A stretch of 37,906 nt of DNA from a virus. The first letter of the stretch is position 1. Each line of letters opens with the position of its first letter. The notes beneath the pieces were generated by a model. The model saw nothing but the letters and a program-made list of their open reading frames with translations. It was not told the DNA's origin and searched no databases. The DNA is taken from positions 1 through 37,906 of the IMG/VR virus record IMGVR_UViG_3300044691_000157; one strand, written 5' to 3'. Positions 27,613-36,477 of this stretch are shown here, piece after piece. The position numbers were made by a program, and so were the translations under genes.

Positions 27613-28317
27613 ATGGCCGACAATAAAGACTTGATGACTGCTCACTTCAAGAACGTACCGCAGCCAGATCCCGTTGCTTCCAAGAAGGAGGGACGACCGG
27701 TCTTTAAGGATTTTGTGATCTGCGAAGTCCGCGCCGCGGCGAACAAGATGACCGTGTGGCACTTCCCTCATGACGAAATCTGCGGCTGGGTCGAAACCGA
27801 GCATGGGCGAGAGCCGGAATCCTACATGATGCGATATTCCGACCAGTACAAGAAGTTCCTTGCCGGCGAAGCGCAATCGATGTCCGGCACTCCTTTGGAG
27901 GAACTTCCCTTCCTGACCCAATCGAAGCGCATGGAACTGAAGGCGCTCAACATCTATACGGCGGAAGCACTGTCGATGCTGGACGGCCAGAACCTCAAGC
28001 TGCTCGGCATCGGCGGCCGTGAACTGAAAAACCAGGCCATTGCCTATCTCGACAAGGCTGCTGGCACCGCTGACGTGACCAAGCTCGCCTCGGACAACGC
28101 CCTGATGAAAGACACCATCGAGCAGATGCAGAAGCAGATTGCCGCGATGCAGGCCGGTCCAATCACGTCGGCGCCTACGCAATCGGCCTTCGATGAATGG
28201 GAAGACACCGACCTGAAGGACCATATCGAGAAGGCCACGGGCCAGCGCCCGCGCGGCAATCCTTCGCATTCGACGTTGGTCCGCATGGCGGACGAACTCG
28301 AACAAGCGGCGGCCTGA
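27613..28317 (+). CDS. Conserved phage head-region protein (234 aa)
   Basis: Contains YSDQYKKFLAGEAQSMSGTPLEELPFLTQSKRMELKALNIYTAEALSMLDGQNLKLLGIGGRELKNQAIAYLDKAAG. The last part looks like a helix-hairpin-helix ('L-x-L-L-G-I-G-G-R-E-L-K-N-Q-A'), a non-specific DNA-binding fold also seen in phage proteins of this position. A C-terminal coiled region and a DTDLKDHIEKATGQRPRGN segment follow. Conserved in the neighbourhood of adaptor genes to my recollection; function unproven. Confidence 0.6.
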   Translation: MADNKDLMTAHFKNVPQPDPVASKKEGRPVFKDFVICEVRAAANKMTVWHFPHDEICGWVETEHGREPESYMMRYSDQYKKFLAGEAQSMSGTPLEELPFLTQSKRMELKALNIYTAEALSMLDGQNLKLLGIGGRELKNQAIAYLDKAAGTADVTKLASDNALMKDTIEQMQKQIAAMQAGPITSAPTQSAFDEWEDTDLKDHIEKATGQRPRGNPSHSTLVRMADELEQAAA

Positions 28318-28351
28318 AGCGTTGTAACAAACTCAACAGAGGAGAATGGAA

Positions 28352-28702
28352 ATGCTCACAGCCCCAAGGTTCAAGAACCATACCGTTAACAGTGTGGAAA
28401 CGGAAGTCGTTGACGTGCCTTTGGCGCACGGCACCATCGCGACGTTTGCGGCCGACGATATCTCCGATGACGGCATGAAATATTCGGAGAAATATGCCGG
28501 CGCCTATCAGGCGTTCAAGGAAGGAGCGCAGGAACCGGAGACGGATGCCGATCGCATCGACCGGCTGGAAGCTGATCTGGCCGACCGGAACGCACGTATT
28601 GCGGATTTGGAGGCTGCGAAGCCGATCGATACAGACAAGCAGATCGAGCCCTTCGAGCCGCCGCCGAATCCCGTTACGCATGAAGAGGCAATCGTTACAT
28701 GA
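28352..28702 (+). CDS. Small accessory protein (116 aa)
   Basis: The second ATG (28352) is chosen because GAGGAG lies 8 nt upstream of it. MLTAPRFKNHTVNSVETEVVDVPLAHGTIATFAADDISDDGMKYSEKYAGAYQAFKEGAQEPETDADRIDRLEADLADR resembles the DNA/protein-binding helix of the neighbouring gene at 27613 ('K-Y-x-x-x-Y-A-x-x-Y-Q-A-F-K-x-G'). The C-terminal half is helical and ends Pro-rich. Overlaps the adaptor start by 4 nt. Function unknown. Confidence 0.55.
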   Translation: MLTAPRFKNHTVNSVETEVVDVPLAHGTIATFAADDISDDGMKYSEKYAGAYQAFKEGAQEPETDADRIDRLEADLADRNARIADLEAAKPIDTDKQIEPFEPPPNPVTHEEAIVT

Positions 28703-29391
28703 CTGTCCTGTCGGCCGCCAGATCAGCAGCAATTCGGATGTCCCAAACGCAACCGACCTCGCTGTTCTCGACGACCGACCCGTTCAGCCTGGAAATAGCC
28801 GATCTCGCCAATGAGACGGCTATTTCCATTGCAAAGGGTCATGACTGGCAGGCCTTGACCAAGCTTGCAACGATCACTGGAGATGCGACCTCGATCGCGT
28901 TTCCGCTCCCGACCGACTATGACCGGATGCTGATCAAGGGAAAGCTGCATTCGCTGAAATTCCGGACTGCCACATTCACCCCCGCAAGGGATCTGGATGA
29001 CTGGCTTTATCTGAATGATTATCTGACCACGGGAACGCCCGGCAACTGGGTGATCCTCGGCGGCCAGATGCAGATTTTCCCGATCATGGCCGCCACGGAA
29101 ACCGCGCGGTTCTATTACATTTCGAACCTGGTTGCGACCGCGGGTGGTGTGGGCCAGACGGCATTTGCGGCAGATACCGACACGTTCGTCTTGCCGGAAC
29201 GCTTGCTGACACTCGGCCTGATCTGGCGATGGCGGGCCATGAAGCGAACCGAATACTCCGAAGATTTGCAGAATTTCGAAATCGCGCTGTCGGAGGAAAT
29301 CAACCGCGACAAGGGCTCGCACGTCATTACGGTAGGCCGCCAAAGGCTAATCGGCGTGCCCATGGCATGGCCCGGACAGATCAATGCGTAA
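28699..29391 (+). CDS. Phage head-tail adaptor protein, gp4-like (230 aa)
   Basis: Alpha-helical connector that binds under the portal. Visible helices: FSLEIADLANETAISIAKGHDWQALTKLATI, FPLPTDYDRMLIKGKLHSLKF, and LPERLLTLGLIWRWRAMKRTEYSEDLQNFEIALSEEINRDKGSHV. That last helical set, with 'W-R-W-R-x-M-K-x-x-x-Y-S-E-D-L-x-N-F', is the typical signature of P22 gp4/SU10-type adaptors. It overlaps the upstream gene by 4 nt and the gp10-like gene by 8 nt. Family call good, structure untested. Confidence 0.75.
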   Translation: MTVLSAARSAAIRMSQTQPTSLFSTTDPFSLEIADLANETAISIAKGHDWQALTKLATITGDATSIAFPLPTDYDRMLIKGKLHSLKFRTATFTPARDLDDWLYLNDYLTTGTPGNWVILGGQMQIFPIMAATETARFYYISNLVATAGGVGQTAFAADTDTFVLPERLLTLGLIWRWRAMKRTEYSEDLQNFEIALSEEINRDKGSHVITVGRQRLIGVPMAWPGQINA

Positions 29392-31039
29392 GCCCGCTGC
29401 CGCCAACAAGCCGCGCACAGCCAAGGTTGTGACGTATCCAGCGCCTATTGGGGGCTGGATCAAAAACCAGAACTTGGCAATCCCTGGGGCTCGTCGTCCG
29501 GATGGGTCTCCGGTCAACGGCGCCGCGGTTCTTGAGAACTGGTTCCCAATCGCAACCGGGATCAGGATGCGCGGCGGCTCTCAGGTACACGCGACCATCG
29601 ATAGCGGCGAAGATATCGTGTCAATGTTCACCTATGTGAACGGCAACAACGCTTCATTGTTCGCCGCGACGGCTACTGCTATTTTCGATGCTACGTTAGC
29701 CATCAGTGCGGCATTTCTGGTAGATGATCTGTCGGACTTTTTGGTGGACGATCTCGGTAATTTCCTTGCCACCAGCGGAATAAGCACGCCCGCCGTTGGT
29801 TCATTGACTGGTGGGGAATGGTCGGTCGTTCAATTCGCCACGCCGGGCGGGGTGTTTCTTAGAGGTGTAAACGGGATCAATACGCCGCAAGTCTATGACG
29901 GCACAAGCTGGAGCACAACGCCGGCCATTACCGTTGTAGACCCGACAACGCTGTCCAACGTGTTCGTCTATAAGCAAAGGCTGTTTTTCATCCAGAAGGA
30001 CAGCTTGACGGCATGGTATCTGCCCGTGGATTCGGTCGGAGGGGCTGCGGTTAAACTGCCCTTGGGCGGCGTATTCAATCGCGGCGGCTCGCTTCTGTTC
30101 GGTGCTTCATGGTCGATCGATAGCGGCGCCGGCTTGTCGGCTCAGTGTATTTTCGTGAGCACAGAGGGACAGGTCGCGGTCTATCAGGGGACCGATCCCA
30201 GTGTTTCGACGGCATGGTCCCTCGTCGGCGTCTACAGGATTGGAAAGCCGCTCGGCCCTAAAGCCTGGATACATGCCGGCGGCGATCTGGTGATTGCAAC
30301 CGACGTTGGTTTTATCCCATTGTCGCAGGCTGTGCAGCGAGACTATGCGGCGCTTTCTCCGTCCGCGATTTCCTATTCGATTGAAACCGCTTGGAATGAA
30401 GAGGTGGCGGCAAGGTCCGGTGAATTCTGGCATTGCGAAGTCTGGCCGTCAAAGCAGATGGTGTTGATCGCGCTGCCGACGACTTCAGGAACAACGCCGC
30501 AGATGTTTGTCGCCAACGCTCGAACCGGAGCATGGGCTCCGTTCACGGGATGGAATGCTACTTGCGTTCAATTGTTCGGAGACCGGCTGTTCTTTGGTTC
30601 AACGCTTGGCAAGATTATTGAAGCGGAAACTACGGGGGCGGATCAGGGCGAGGTTTATACCTCAACCGTCGTTCCGCTGTTCGACCCCTTGAAAAGCCCG
30701 GCCTCGCTCAAGACAGGATTGTCGGCACGGGCTACGGTCCTCGCGCCTCAAGATGTGGAGATCAATCTTTCGTTTCAGCACGACTACACGATCAGCCTTC
30801 CGCCGCCGCCTGATGATATCGTTGTCCCATCGGGCTCGATCTGGGGCGTGGGTATCTGGGGTGTTAGCAAATGGGGTGCGACGGCGATCAAGCGGGTGTT
30901 TCAGAAATGGAAATCAATCAGCGGCAGTGGGTATGCAGTCGCCCCGGCCGCACAAATTTCCAGCGGCGGGATTATCTCGCCTGACGTTGAGCTGGTGGCC
31001 ATCGATATGACCTATGACCTCGGCGACATTGTTACGTGA
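29384..31039 (+). CDS. Tail accessory/DNA-stabilisation protein, P22 gp10-like (551 aa)
   Basis: A large beta-propeller-like protein. In P22-type phages gp10 closes the portal-adaptor channel and binds the tail needle. The order adaptor then this gene repeats the P22 gp4-gp10 order. Repeated motifs such as GGWIKNQNLAIPGARRPDGSPVNGAAVLENWFPIATGIRMRGGS, WSVVQFATPGGVFLRGVNGINTPQVYDG and WYLPVDSVGGAAVKLPLGGVF are typical of blade-type repeats. The C-terminal region (WGVGIWGVSKWGATAIK) is Trp/Gly-rich. Overlaps the next start by 4 nt. Homology is called from order and motif style. Confidence 0.75.
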   Translation: MRKPAAANKPRTAKVVTYPAPIGGWIKNQNLAIPGARRPDGSPVNGAAVLENWFPIATGIRMRGGSQVHATIDSGEDIVSMFTYVNGNNASLFAATATAIFDATLAISAAFLVDDLSDFLVDDLGNFLATSGISTPAVGSLTGGEWSVVQFATPGGVFLRGVNGINTPQVYDGTSWSTTPAITVVDPTTLSNVFVYKQRLFFIQKDSLTAWYLPVDSVGGAAVKLPLGGVFNRGGSLLFGASWSIDSGAGLSAQCIFVSTEGQVAVYQGTDPSVSTAWSLVGVYRIGKPLGPKAWIHAGGDLVIATDVGFIPLSQAVQRDYAALSPSAISYSIETAWNEEVAARSGEFWHCEVWPSKQMVLIALPTTSGTTPQMFVANARTGAWAPFTGWNATCVQLFGDRLFFGSTLGKIIEAETTGADQGEVYTSTVVPLFDPLKSPASLKTGLSARATVLAPQDVEINLSFQHDYTISLPPPPDDIVVPSGSIWGVGIWGVSKWGATAIKRVFQKWKSISGSGYAVAPAAQISSGGIISPDVELVAIDMTYDLGDIVT

Positions 31040-31422
31040 TCGTGACGGATGATCCCCGCGTCATCGAATACGTGGCGATGAAAAACGAGACGAAATTCTT
31101 CCCGCCCTATACCTCGCTCGGGATCGAACATGAAGGTATCATCATCGCAGGCGTCGTATTTAATTGTTTCACGGGCAACGATGTTGCGGTGACGATTGCG
31201 GGCGAACGCGGTGCTTTCAACAAGGCATTTATCGAACGGGTCGGGGATTTCGTGTTTCAGCAGCTCGGCTGCTTGCGCATCTCGATCACGACACGACAAG
31301 ACAAAATCATAGATTTCGCAACTCGTCTCGGCGCTCAGACCGAGGGACGAAAGAGAAATCTATATGGCGAAGGCAAGGACGGAACGATCCTTGGACTTTT
31401 GCGCGAAGATTGGAAGGTCTGA
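31036..31422 (+). CDS. GNAT-fold acetyltransferase-like protein (128 aa), GTG start
   Basis: GTG overlaps the upstream stop as GTGA. The sequence reads as a GNAT fold: GIEHEGIIIAGVVFNCFTGNDVAVTIAGERGAFNKAFIERVGDFVFQQLGCLRISITTRQDKIIDFATRLGAQTEGRKRNLYGEGKDGTILGLLREDW. Typical features are the beta4 strand with 'V-A-V-T-I-A', the helix after it, and 'L-G-x-x-x-E-G-R' near the end. The usual acetyl-CoA P-loop (Q/R-x-x-G-x-G/A) is not obvious. Such proteins sit among virion genes in several podoviruses; whether this one acetylates anything is unknown. Confidence 0.65.
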   Translation: MIVTDDPRVIEYVAMKNETKFFPPYTSLGIEHEGIIIAGVVFNCFTGNDVAVTIAGERGAFNKAFIERVGDFVFQQLGCLRISITTRQDKIIDFATRLGAQTEGRKRNLYGEGKDGTILGLLREDWKV

Positions 31423-32393
31423 TGGATAGCCCGCAACCCGTACCAGTTCCCGATCCGGTCAAGACGGCGCAAGCACAAACCGCGTCGAACAAAGAGACGG
31501 CCATCACCCAGGCCGAACTCAACAACTATGACAAGGTTGGTCCTGACGGAAGCCAGACCTATACGCAGAGCACCAATCCGGACGGGACGCCGAAGTTCAC
31601 CCAGACCACGGCGCTGTCTGCTCCAAACCAGCAGATTTACGATACCAACCTCGGCACCAAGCAGAACATTGCCCAGATCGGTCAGGACCAGTCCGCCAAG
31701 ATCGGTTCGTTGCTCGGCACGCCGTTCAAGGTCGATCAGGCTATCTCCGACAAGATAACTTCGCTTGGCGCGCAGCGGCTTGATCCGCGCTTTGCGCGCT
31801 CGGAGGATGCTCTTAGAACCCGCCTCACCAACCAGGGCATTCAGCCGGGCTCGGAAGCCTGGAATTCCGAAATGACGAATTTCGGCCAGACCAAGAACGA
31901 CGCCTATAACCAGCTTTATTTGCAGGGGTCTGGGCAGGCCGAGTCGCAATCGCTGGCCGAGCGCAACCAGCCGATCAACGAAATCTCGGCTCTGATGTCC
32001 GGCTCTCAGGTCGGAACGCCGACGTTTGCCGCCAACCCACAAACCAGCGTGGCCGGTACGGACGTGGCGGGCATTACGCAGAATTCCTACATGAATGCCA
32101 ACCAGCAAGCGCAACAGTCAGTAGCGGCCAACAATGCCATGATGGGCGGCTTGTTCAGCCTCGCTGGCACGGGCGCGACGGCAGCCATCAAATACAGCGA
32201 TCGCCGGCTGAAGCGGGATATCGAGCGTATCGGAACATGGAACGGGTTCGGCCTGTATTCCTATCGATATGTCTGGGGTGCGCCTGATATCGGCGTCATG
32301 GCTGACGAAGTTGAGCGCGTTCGGCCGGATGCGGTTTCGGTTGATCGCCACGGCTTCAAGATGGTGGACTATGCCAAGCTGGAGGCTGCTTAA
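31422..32393 (+). CDS. Virion protein with C-terminal S74 intramolecular chaperone (323 aa)
   Basis: The first 240 residues are Gln/Asn-rich and largely disordered or extended. A glycine-rich hydrophobic stretch (MGGLFSLAGTGATAAI) leads into an S74-type peptidase: KYSDRRLKRDIERIGTWNGFGLYSYRYVWGAPDIGVMADEVERVRPDAVSVDRHGFKMVDYAKL. Ser259 and Lys264 in 'S-D-R-R-L-K' form the expected self-cleaving pair. S74 domains fold trimeric fibres and then cut themselves off. Here it caps a protein that is neither long nor obviously fibrous. Overlaps both neighbours by 1 nt. Confidence 0.75.
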   Translation: MDSPQPVPVPDPVKTAQAQTASNKETAITQAELNNYDKVGPDGSQTYTQSTNPDGTPKFTQTTALSAPNQQIYDTNLGTKQNIAQIGQDQSAKIGSLLGTPFKVDQAISDKITSLGAQRLDPRFARSEDALRTRLTNQGIQPGSEAWNSEMTNFGQTKNDAYNQLYLQGSGQAESQSLAERNQPINEISALMSGSQVGTPTFAANPQTSVAGTDVAGITQNSYMNANQQAQQSVAANNAMMGGLFSLAGTGATAAIKYSDRRLKRDIERIGTWNGFGLYSYRYVWGAPDIGVMADEVERVRPDAVSVDRHGFKMVDYAKLEAA

Positions 32394-34417
32394 TGGCCTT
32401 CATATGGGGTGACAACGGCGCGCAGCTCTCGCCTGAGCAGATCGCGGCCCGGCGCAAGACTGCGGATGCTTTGATGCTGGCGGGCTCCGATGCGTCTCCG
32501 ATCCGGTCATGGACGCAAGGTGCGGCGCGGGTTGCTCAAGGCGTCATGGGCGGGCTGGACTACCGGGAAGCCGATAACGCCGAGAGGGCCAACGCGGAAG
32601 AGAACAAGAAGCTCATTGCAAGCCTGCTCGGGGGAGGGACGGCAACCGCTCCCGACGCCTCGATCTCGACCAGCCCCGCCGTAGCGTCGGCCGCACCATC
32701 TGCCGCCCCGTCAGACGGCAAGATGAAAATCTACAGCAACGACGAGCCGAACCCGATGGATATCCCTGTCGGCGAGGATCGACGGAAGATGATCGCCACC
32801 ATTCTGGGCGAGGCCGGCAATGAATCCCAGCTCGGCAAGAACGCGGTCGCCTCGGTCATCCGGACCCGTGCCGTGGATGGCGGGTATGGCGGCGATACGC
32901 CTTCGGCCGTGGTGACCGCTCCGAACCAGTTCGAGCCGTGGAACACGCCACAGGGCCGGGCGCGGATGACTGCGGCTGCGGCAGATCCCAAGCAGGCTGC
33001 TGCGGCTGACGCCGCCATTGCATCGGCCTACGGTGAGGGTGGGAGGGCTCCTGAGGACCCGACCGAAGGCATGACGCATTTCTACAGCCCGAAAGGCCAA
33101 GCCGCTCTGGGGCGCGCTGCGCCGGCCTGGGCGGGCGGGGAAAGCGTTACCATCGGCGGCCATGTGTTTAACTCGCCGGATGATGCCAAGGTAGCCGCCG
33201 CCGATCCCGCTGCTATCCCCGCAAATGCAATCCCGACACAAGGCGCGCTTCCCACGGCGCCGGTTGCCAAGGTGGCCGGGGCTTTGAATGGGGTTAATCC
33301 CGGCGTGCTCGCGGCACTGACGAGCCCCTACGCCAGCGACAGCACCAAGAAGATCGCCAGCGCGCTATTGACGGCCCAGCTTTCGCAGGAAGGCAAGGCG
33401 CCCGTCAGTGTTGCCAAGGGTGCTTCACTGGTCGATAAAACCGGCAAGGTGCTTTATAAGGCGCCCGATGAGGAAGAGAGCGGGAAATGGGGCATCATCG
33501 GCAAGGACCAGTATGGCCAGCCGACTTACGGCTACGCTCCGACCCGAGCTGAATATGCGGCTTCCAAGGCCGCAGCGGCCAATCCCGCCACGGCTTCTCC
33601 GGAGGGCCAGCCCGACCTCACCAACGTTCACGGCAAGGAATACATCGCCGCGCTCGAGCAGACGAACAAGCCGCTGGCCGCCCAGGTGCAGGCCATTATC
33701 GAGGGCCGCGCGCCGTATCCCACGGGCATGTTGCTAAAGACGCCCTATGGTCAGGCTTTGGCCCAGCACGTCACGCAGGCCGATCCTTCCTTTGAATCCG
33801 GTAACGCCACGGCGCGGGTCAAGGTGCGCAATGAATTCAAGGCTGGTGGCGTTAGTTCTCCCGCCGGGCAGATTTCGGCTGGCAACACGGCGCTGCAACA
33901 TGCTGGTGAAATGAGCGACGCTCTGGAGCGGATGAAAGAAAGCGGCGGCGTGCTTCCGTATGTCGGAAGCTCCGGCATTCCGTTTGTCAGCTACTACGCC
34001 AACAAGGTGCATAACGCCGCGGTGGCGGGAACGCCCGAAGGTGCCGCGCTTAACGACTTCAACACGGCAAAAGACCATTTCGCCGAGGAAGTCACGAAAT
34101 TCTATGCTGGTTCGGCCGGCAGTGAAGGCGAACGCCAGCGCGCTTTGAGCAATCTGGATAATGCCAAATCTATCGAGGAACTTCGTTCAGCCATCAAGAC
34201 GGAAGCCAACCTGATGCACGGCAAGGTCAATGCTTTGCAGGAGCGGTGGCGTACTGGCATGGGACCATTGGTCGGAGACTTCCCGTTGATCCATCCCGAG
34301 AGCCAGAAGGCAATTGACCGGATCATGCAAAGGCATGGCGCAAGCGGTCAACCCAGCTCGCCCCAAGTTGATCCCGCCGCCCTTGAAGAAGCCAAACGAC
34401 GCGGACTGATCCACTGA
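32393..34417 (+). CDS. SleB-like cell-wall hydrolase, probable ejected virion protein (674 aa)
   Basis: Residues 125-270 fit the SleB-type (Hydrolase_2) fold: RKMIATILGEAGNESQLGKNAVASVIRTRAVDGGYGGDTPSAVVTAPNQFEPWNTP, with the likely acid Glu140, and later EGMTHFYSPKGQAALGRAAPAWAGGESVTIGGHVF. It should cut peptidoglycan. The rest is long, helical and Ala/Gly-rich, with no signal peptide, so it is more likely carried in the virion and injected than used for lysis. It is coupled by TAATG to the S74 gene and TGATG to the next gene. Location among tail genes supports ejection. Confidence 0.75.
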   Translation: MAFIWGDNGAQLSPEQIAARRKTADALMLAGSDASPIRSWTQGAARVAQGVMGGLDYREADNAERANAEENKKLIASLLGGGTATAPDASISTSPAVASAAPSAAPSDGKMKIYSNDEPNPMDIPVGEDRRKMIATILGEAGNESQLGKNAVASVIRTRAVDGGYGGDTPSAVVTAPNQFEPWNTPQGRARMTAAAADPKQAAAADAAIASAYGEGGRAPEDPTEGMTHFYSPKGQAALGRAAPAWAGGESVTIGGHVFNSPDDAKVAAADPAAIPANAIPTQGALPTAPVAKVAGALNGVNPGVLAALTSPYASDSTKKIASALLTAQLSQEGKAPVSVAKGASLVDKTGKVLYKAPDEEESGKWGIIGKDQYGQPTYGYAPTRAEYAASKAAAANPATASPEGQPDLTNVHGKEYIAALEQTNKPLAAQVQAIIEGRAPYPTGMLLKTPYGQALAQHVTQADPSFESGNATARVKVRNEFKAGGVSSPAGQISAGNTALQHAGEMSDALERMKESGGVLPYVGSSGIPFVSYYANKVHNAAVAGTPEGAALNDFNTAKDHFAEEVTKFYAGSAGSEGERQRALSNLDNAKSIEELRSAIKTEANLMHGKVNALQERWRTGMGPLVGDFPLIHPESQKAIDRIMQRHGASGQPSSPQVDPAALEEAKRRGLIH

Positions 34418-35892
34418 TGGCCGATTATTCGAAAATGTCGGACGCGGACTTGCTGGCGATGGTCCAGCCTAAGACCGACTACGCCAAGATGTCCGATGCT
34501 GATCTATTGAAGATGGTCCAGCCGAAACAGCCGTCATTGTCTGAGGCCGTGACCGATATTCCTGCCGAGATCGCGCGAACTGCCGGGTCCAATCTCGACG
34601 CGATCAAGGCCGGCGTCACCGATCGCGGATCGAAAGGACCCATTGAAGGCCTGATGAGCACGGGCAAGGCGCTGCTTGCCGTGCCGGGCTTGCTCGCCTC
34701 TCCGATCACGGGTGCGGCCCGATCTCTTATCGGCCATCCAATGGCACAGGCAGAACATGCGGTTGGCACGCTGATAGCGCCTGAGATTGCCAAGAACGAC
34801 GACCCGAAGAAAATGTATGAGGCGGCGGCTGGCGATGTTGAGACGGCACTATCTGCGGCAAGGCCGACCGGCTTTTCGCCGCGCGGTTTAAGTGCTGCTC
34901 CGCCAGTTGCTACTCCAGCACCAAATATTCAGGATCTTAAGGCTAATTCTCGGTCGCTATATAAGCACCCCGAAGTAGAAAACCTTGAGATCAAACCGCA
35001 AGCCGTTGCCGATCTTTCGACTACAATCGAAAACGATCTGTTGCAGCGCGGTTTTCGTCCGAAGCAGGCTGGCGGCACCTTCGATGAAATCCAAAGTCTA
35101 GTCCCGCCACCTGGCGTTAAATCCGTCAATGCCATGGACCTGCATAGTGCGCGGAAGGCTCTTGGGGTTTATGCGAGGGAAGTAGATGCGGTTGGCAAAC
35201 CAACGGCCGAAGCCGCTGCCGCAATGGTCGCGAAGGAGCATCTGAACGATTTTTTGCCAAATATTAATCAGGCCGATGTGGCGTCTGGAAACGCAGCGAG
35301 AGCGGCCGAGTTAATGCGCGCCGGGGACAAGGACTGGGCTGCGGCAAAGCGCGCTGAGGCAATTGATCTTCAGTTGACGCGCGCTGATCGTCAAGCCGCG
35401 AAGTCTGGCTCTGGTAGCAATATCGAAAACGCGATGCGCCAGAAGATCGCCGTTCTTCTCGATAATCCAAAGCGCACTATCGGATATTCAGCGCCAGAAA
35501 AAGCGGCGATGGAAAGCATCGTTCGTGGGACCACTTCAAGGAACGTGCTTCGCAAGGCCGGGAAGTTCGGTGTTGATGGTGGGCTGTCTCTACTTCTTCA
35601 TGCTGGAGCGATTATCCCAAGCCATGGTCTAAATCTTCCGGTTGCGGTTGCTGGAACGGCGGCCCGTAAAGTAGGTGAGGCGTTGACAGCTCGCGCCGGT
35701 CGAAATTTATCCGAGATGGTTCGCTCTCGATCTCATCTTGCACAGACTAATGCATCCATGAATGCTGTGCAGAGGGCGCTGTTGGCCGCGCCTCCGCCCC
35801 GCGCTGCGGCTATTCCGTATGTCGGCGTCACAACTGGTTCACCCTCGCAAATGCGCCGCGCACAAATCGCGCAGCTTCTAGCGCAGCAATGA
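34417..35892 (+). CDS. Putative internal virion/ejection protein with N-terminal tandem repeat (491 aa)
   Basis: The first 37 residues contain two near-identical copies of one motif: DYSKMSDADLLAMVQPK (residues 3-19) and DYAKMSDADLLKMVQPK (21-37), each predicting a short helix with a conserved 'S-D-A-D-L-L-x-M-V-Q-P-K' end. The rest is helical, with amphipathic stretches and few motifs (IPSHGLNLPVAVAGTAARKVGEALTARAG near the end). Position after the SleB-like protein and before the tail fibre suits an ejection protein. The repeat could be a docking tag. Function is inference. The 3' end overlaps an antisense nuclease gene by 15 nt. Confidence 0.55.
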   Translation: MADYSKMSDADLLAMVQPKTDYAKMSDADLLKMVQPKQPSLSEAVTDIPAEIARTAGSNLDAIKAGVTDRGSKGPIEGLMSTGKALLAVPGLLASPITGAARSLIGHPMAQAEHAVGTLIAPEIAKNDDPKKMYEAAAGDVETALSAARPTGFSPRGLSAAPPVATPAPNIQDLKANSRSLYKHPEVENLEIKPQAVADLSTTIENDLLQRGFRPKQAGGTFDEIQSLVPPPGVKSVNAMDLHSARKALGVYAREVDAVGKPTAEAAAAMVAKEHLNDFLPNINQADVASGNAARAAELMRAGDKDWAAAKRAEAIDLQLTRADRQAAKSGSGSNIENAMRQKIAVLLDNPKRTIGYSAPEKAAMESIVRGTTSRNVLRKAGKFGVDGGLSLLLHAGAIIPSHGLNLPVAVAGTAARKVGEALTARAGRNLSEMVRSRSHLAQTNASMNAVQRALLAAPPPRAAAIPYVGVTTGSPSQMRRAQIAQLLAQQ

Positions 35893-36477
35893 CTTTGCTT
35901 TGTTCAAGCGCTGCATTTTCGCACGGTGGCAAGTCTTACATCGTTTCCATCCTTGGGGAGTTATAGCGGTATTTTCGGTGGTCCATTCGTGACCGTGCTT
36001 GCAGTGGCTCGCGTTTCTTTGGTTTGCAACTCGGACAGCTACCGCTGATTTCCATGAGTGCATATTCCGGACCTTTCGGGGTGATGTCACCAAATCGAAC
36101 GAAAGACCGTCTTTTGCTCTTGCAACGACTGTATCGCTTTTGAGGTTGTATTTTTCGGCAAGCTCGATTGCTCGATATTTTACACCTTCAACCAAAACAA
36201 AGACGGCCACTCGCCGGTTTCTCTGCTGTTCTTTGCGTGTGGCCCATCTGCAATTCGACGGCTCGTAGTTCTTATCGTTGTCGATGCGATCAAGTGAATG
36301 CCTCGGGGAAATCCTGGGGCTCATGTCTTTAACGAACCGATCAAAACTATCCCACTCAGGACAAATTCTAATTCCACGCCCTCCGTAGTCAGCCCACTGC
36401 TTGTAAGTCGGGGTGAGGCAACGTCTGCGCATTCCTTGCCAGACGCCATACAGCGGGTGCGGATTTTTGAACGGCAT
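35878..36477 (-). CDS. HNH-like phage endonuclease with C-terminal zinc finger (199 aa), antisense
   Basis: Carries the same core as the gene at 7835-8506: WADYGGRGIRICPEWDSFDRFVKDM and HSLDRIDNDKNYEPSNCRWATRKEQQRNRR. It adds a helix-turn-helix-like piece (AIELAEKYNLKSDTVVARAKDGL) and a C-terminal CKHGHEW...CKTCHRAKMQR zinc finger. The ATG at 36477 follows a perfect GGAGGT; upstream in-frame ATGs lack one. It lies opposite to all surrounding genes, its 3' end overlaps the ejection-protein gene by 15 nt, and its 5' end touches the start of the tail-fibre gene. Probably a homing-type mobile gene. Confidence 0.75.
   Translation of the reverse strand: MPFKNPHPLYGVWQGMRRRCLTPTYKQWADYGGRGIRICPEWDSFDRFVKDMSPRISPRHSLDRIDNDKNYEPSNCRWATRKEQQRNRRVAVFVLVEGVKYRAIELAEKYNLKSDTVVARAKDGLSFDLVTSPRKVRNMHSWKSAVAVRVANQRNASHCKHGHEWTTENTAITPQGWKRCKTCHRAKMQRLNKAKSLLR

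Noticed and set aside
29384-31039. Tail tube, sheath or tape-measure genes of a long-tailed phage
   Set aside because: None was seen; the adaptor and gp10-like order and the SleB/ejection proteins fit a short-tailed phage.
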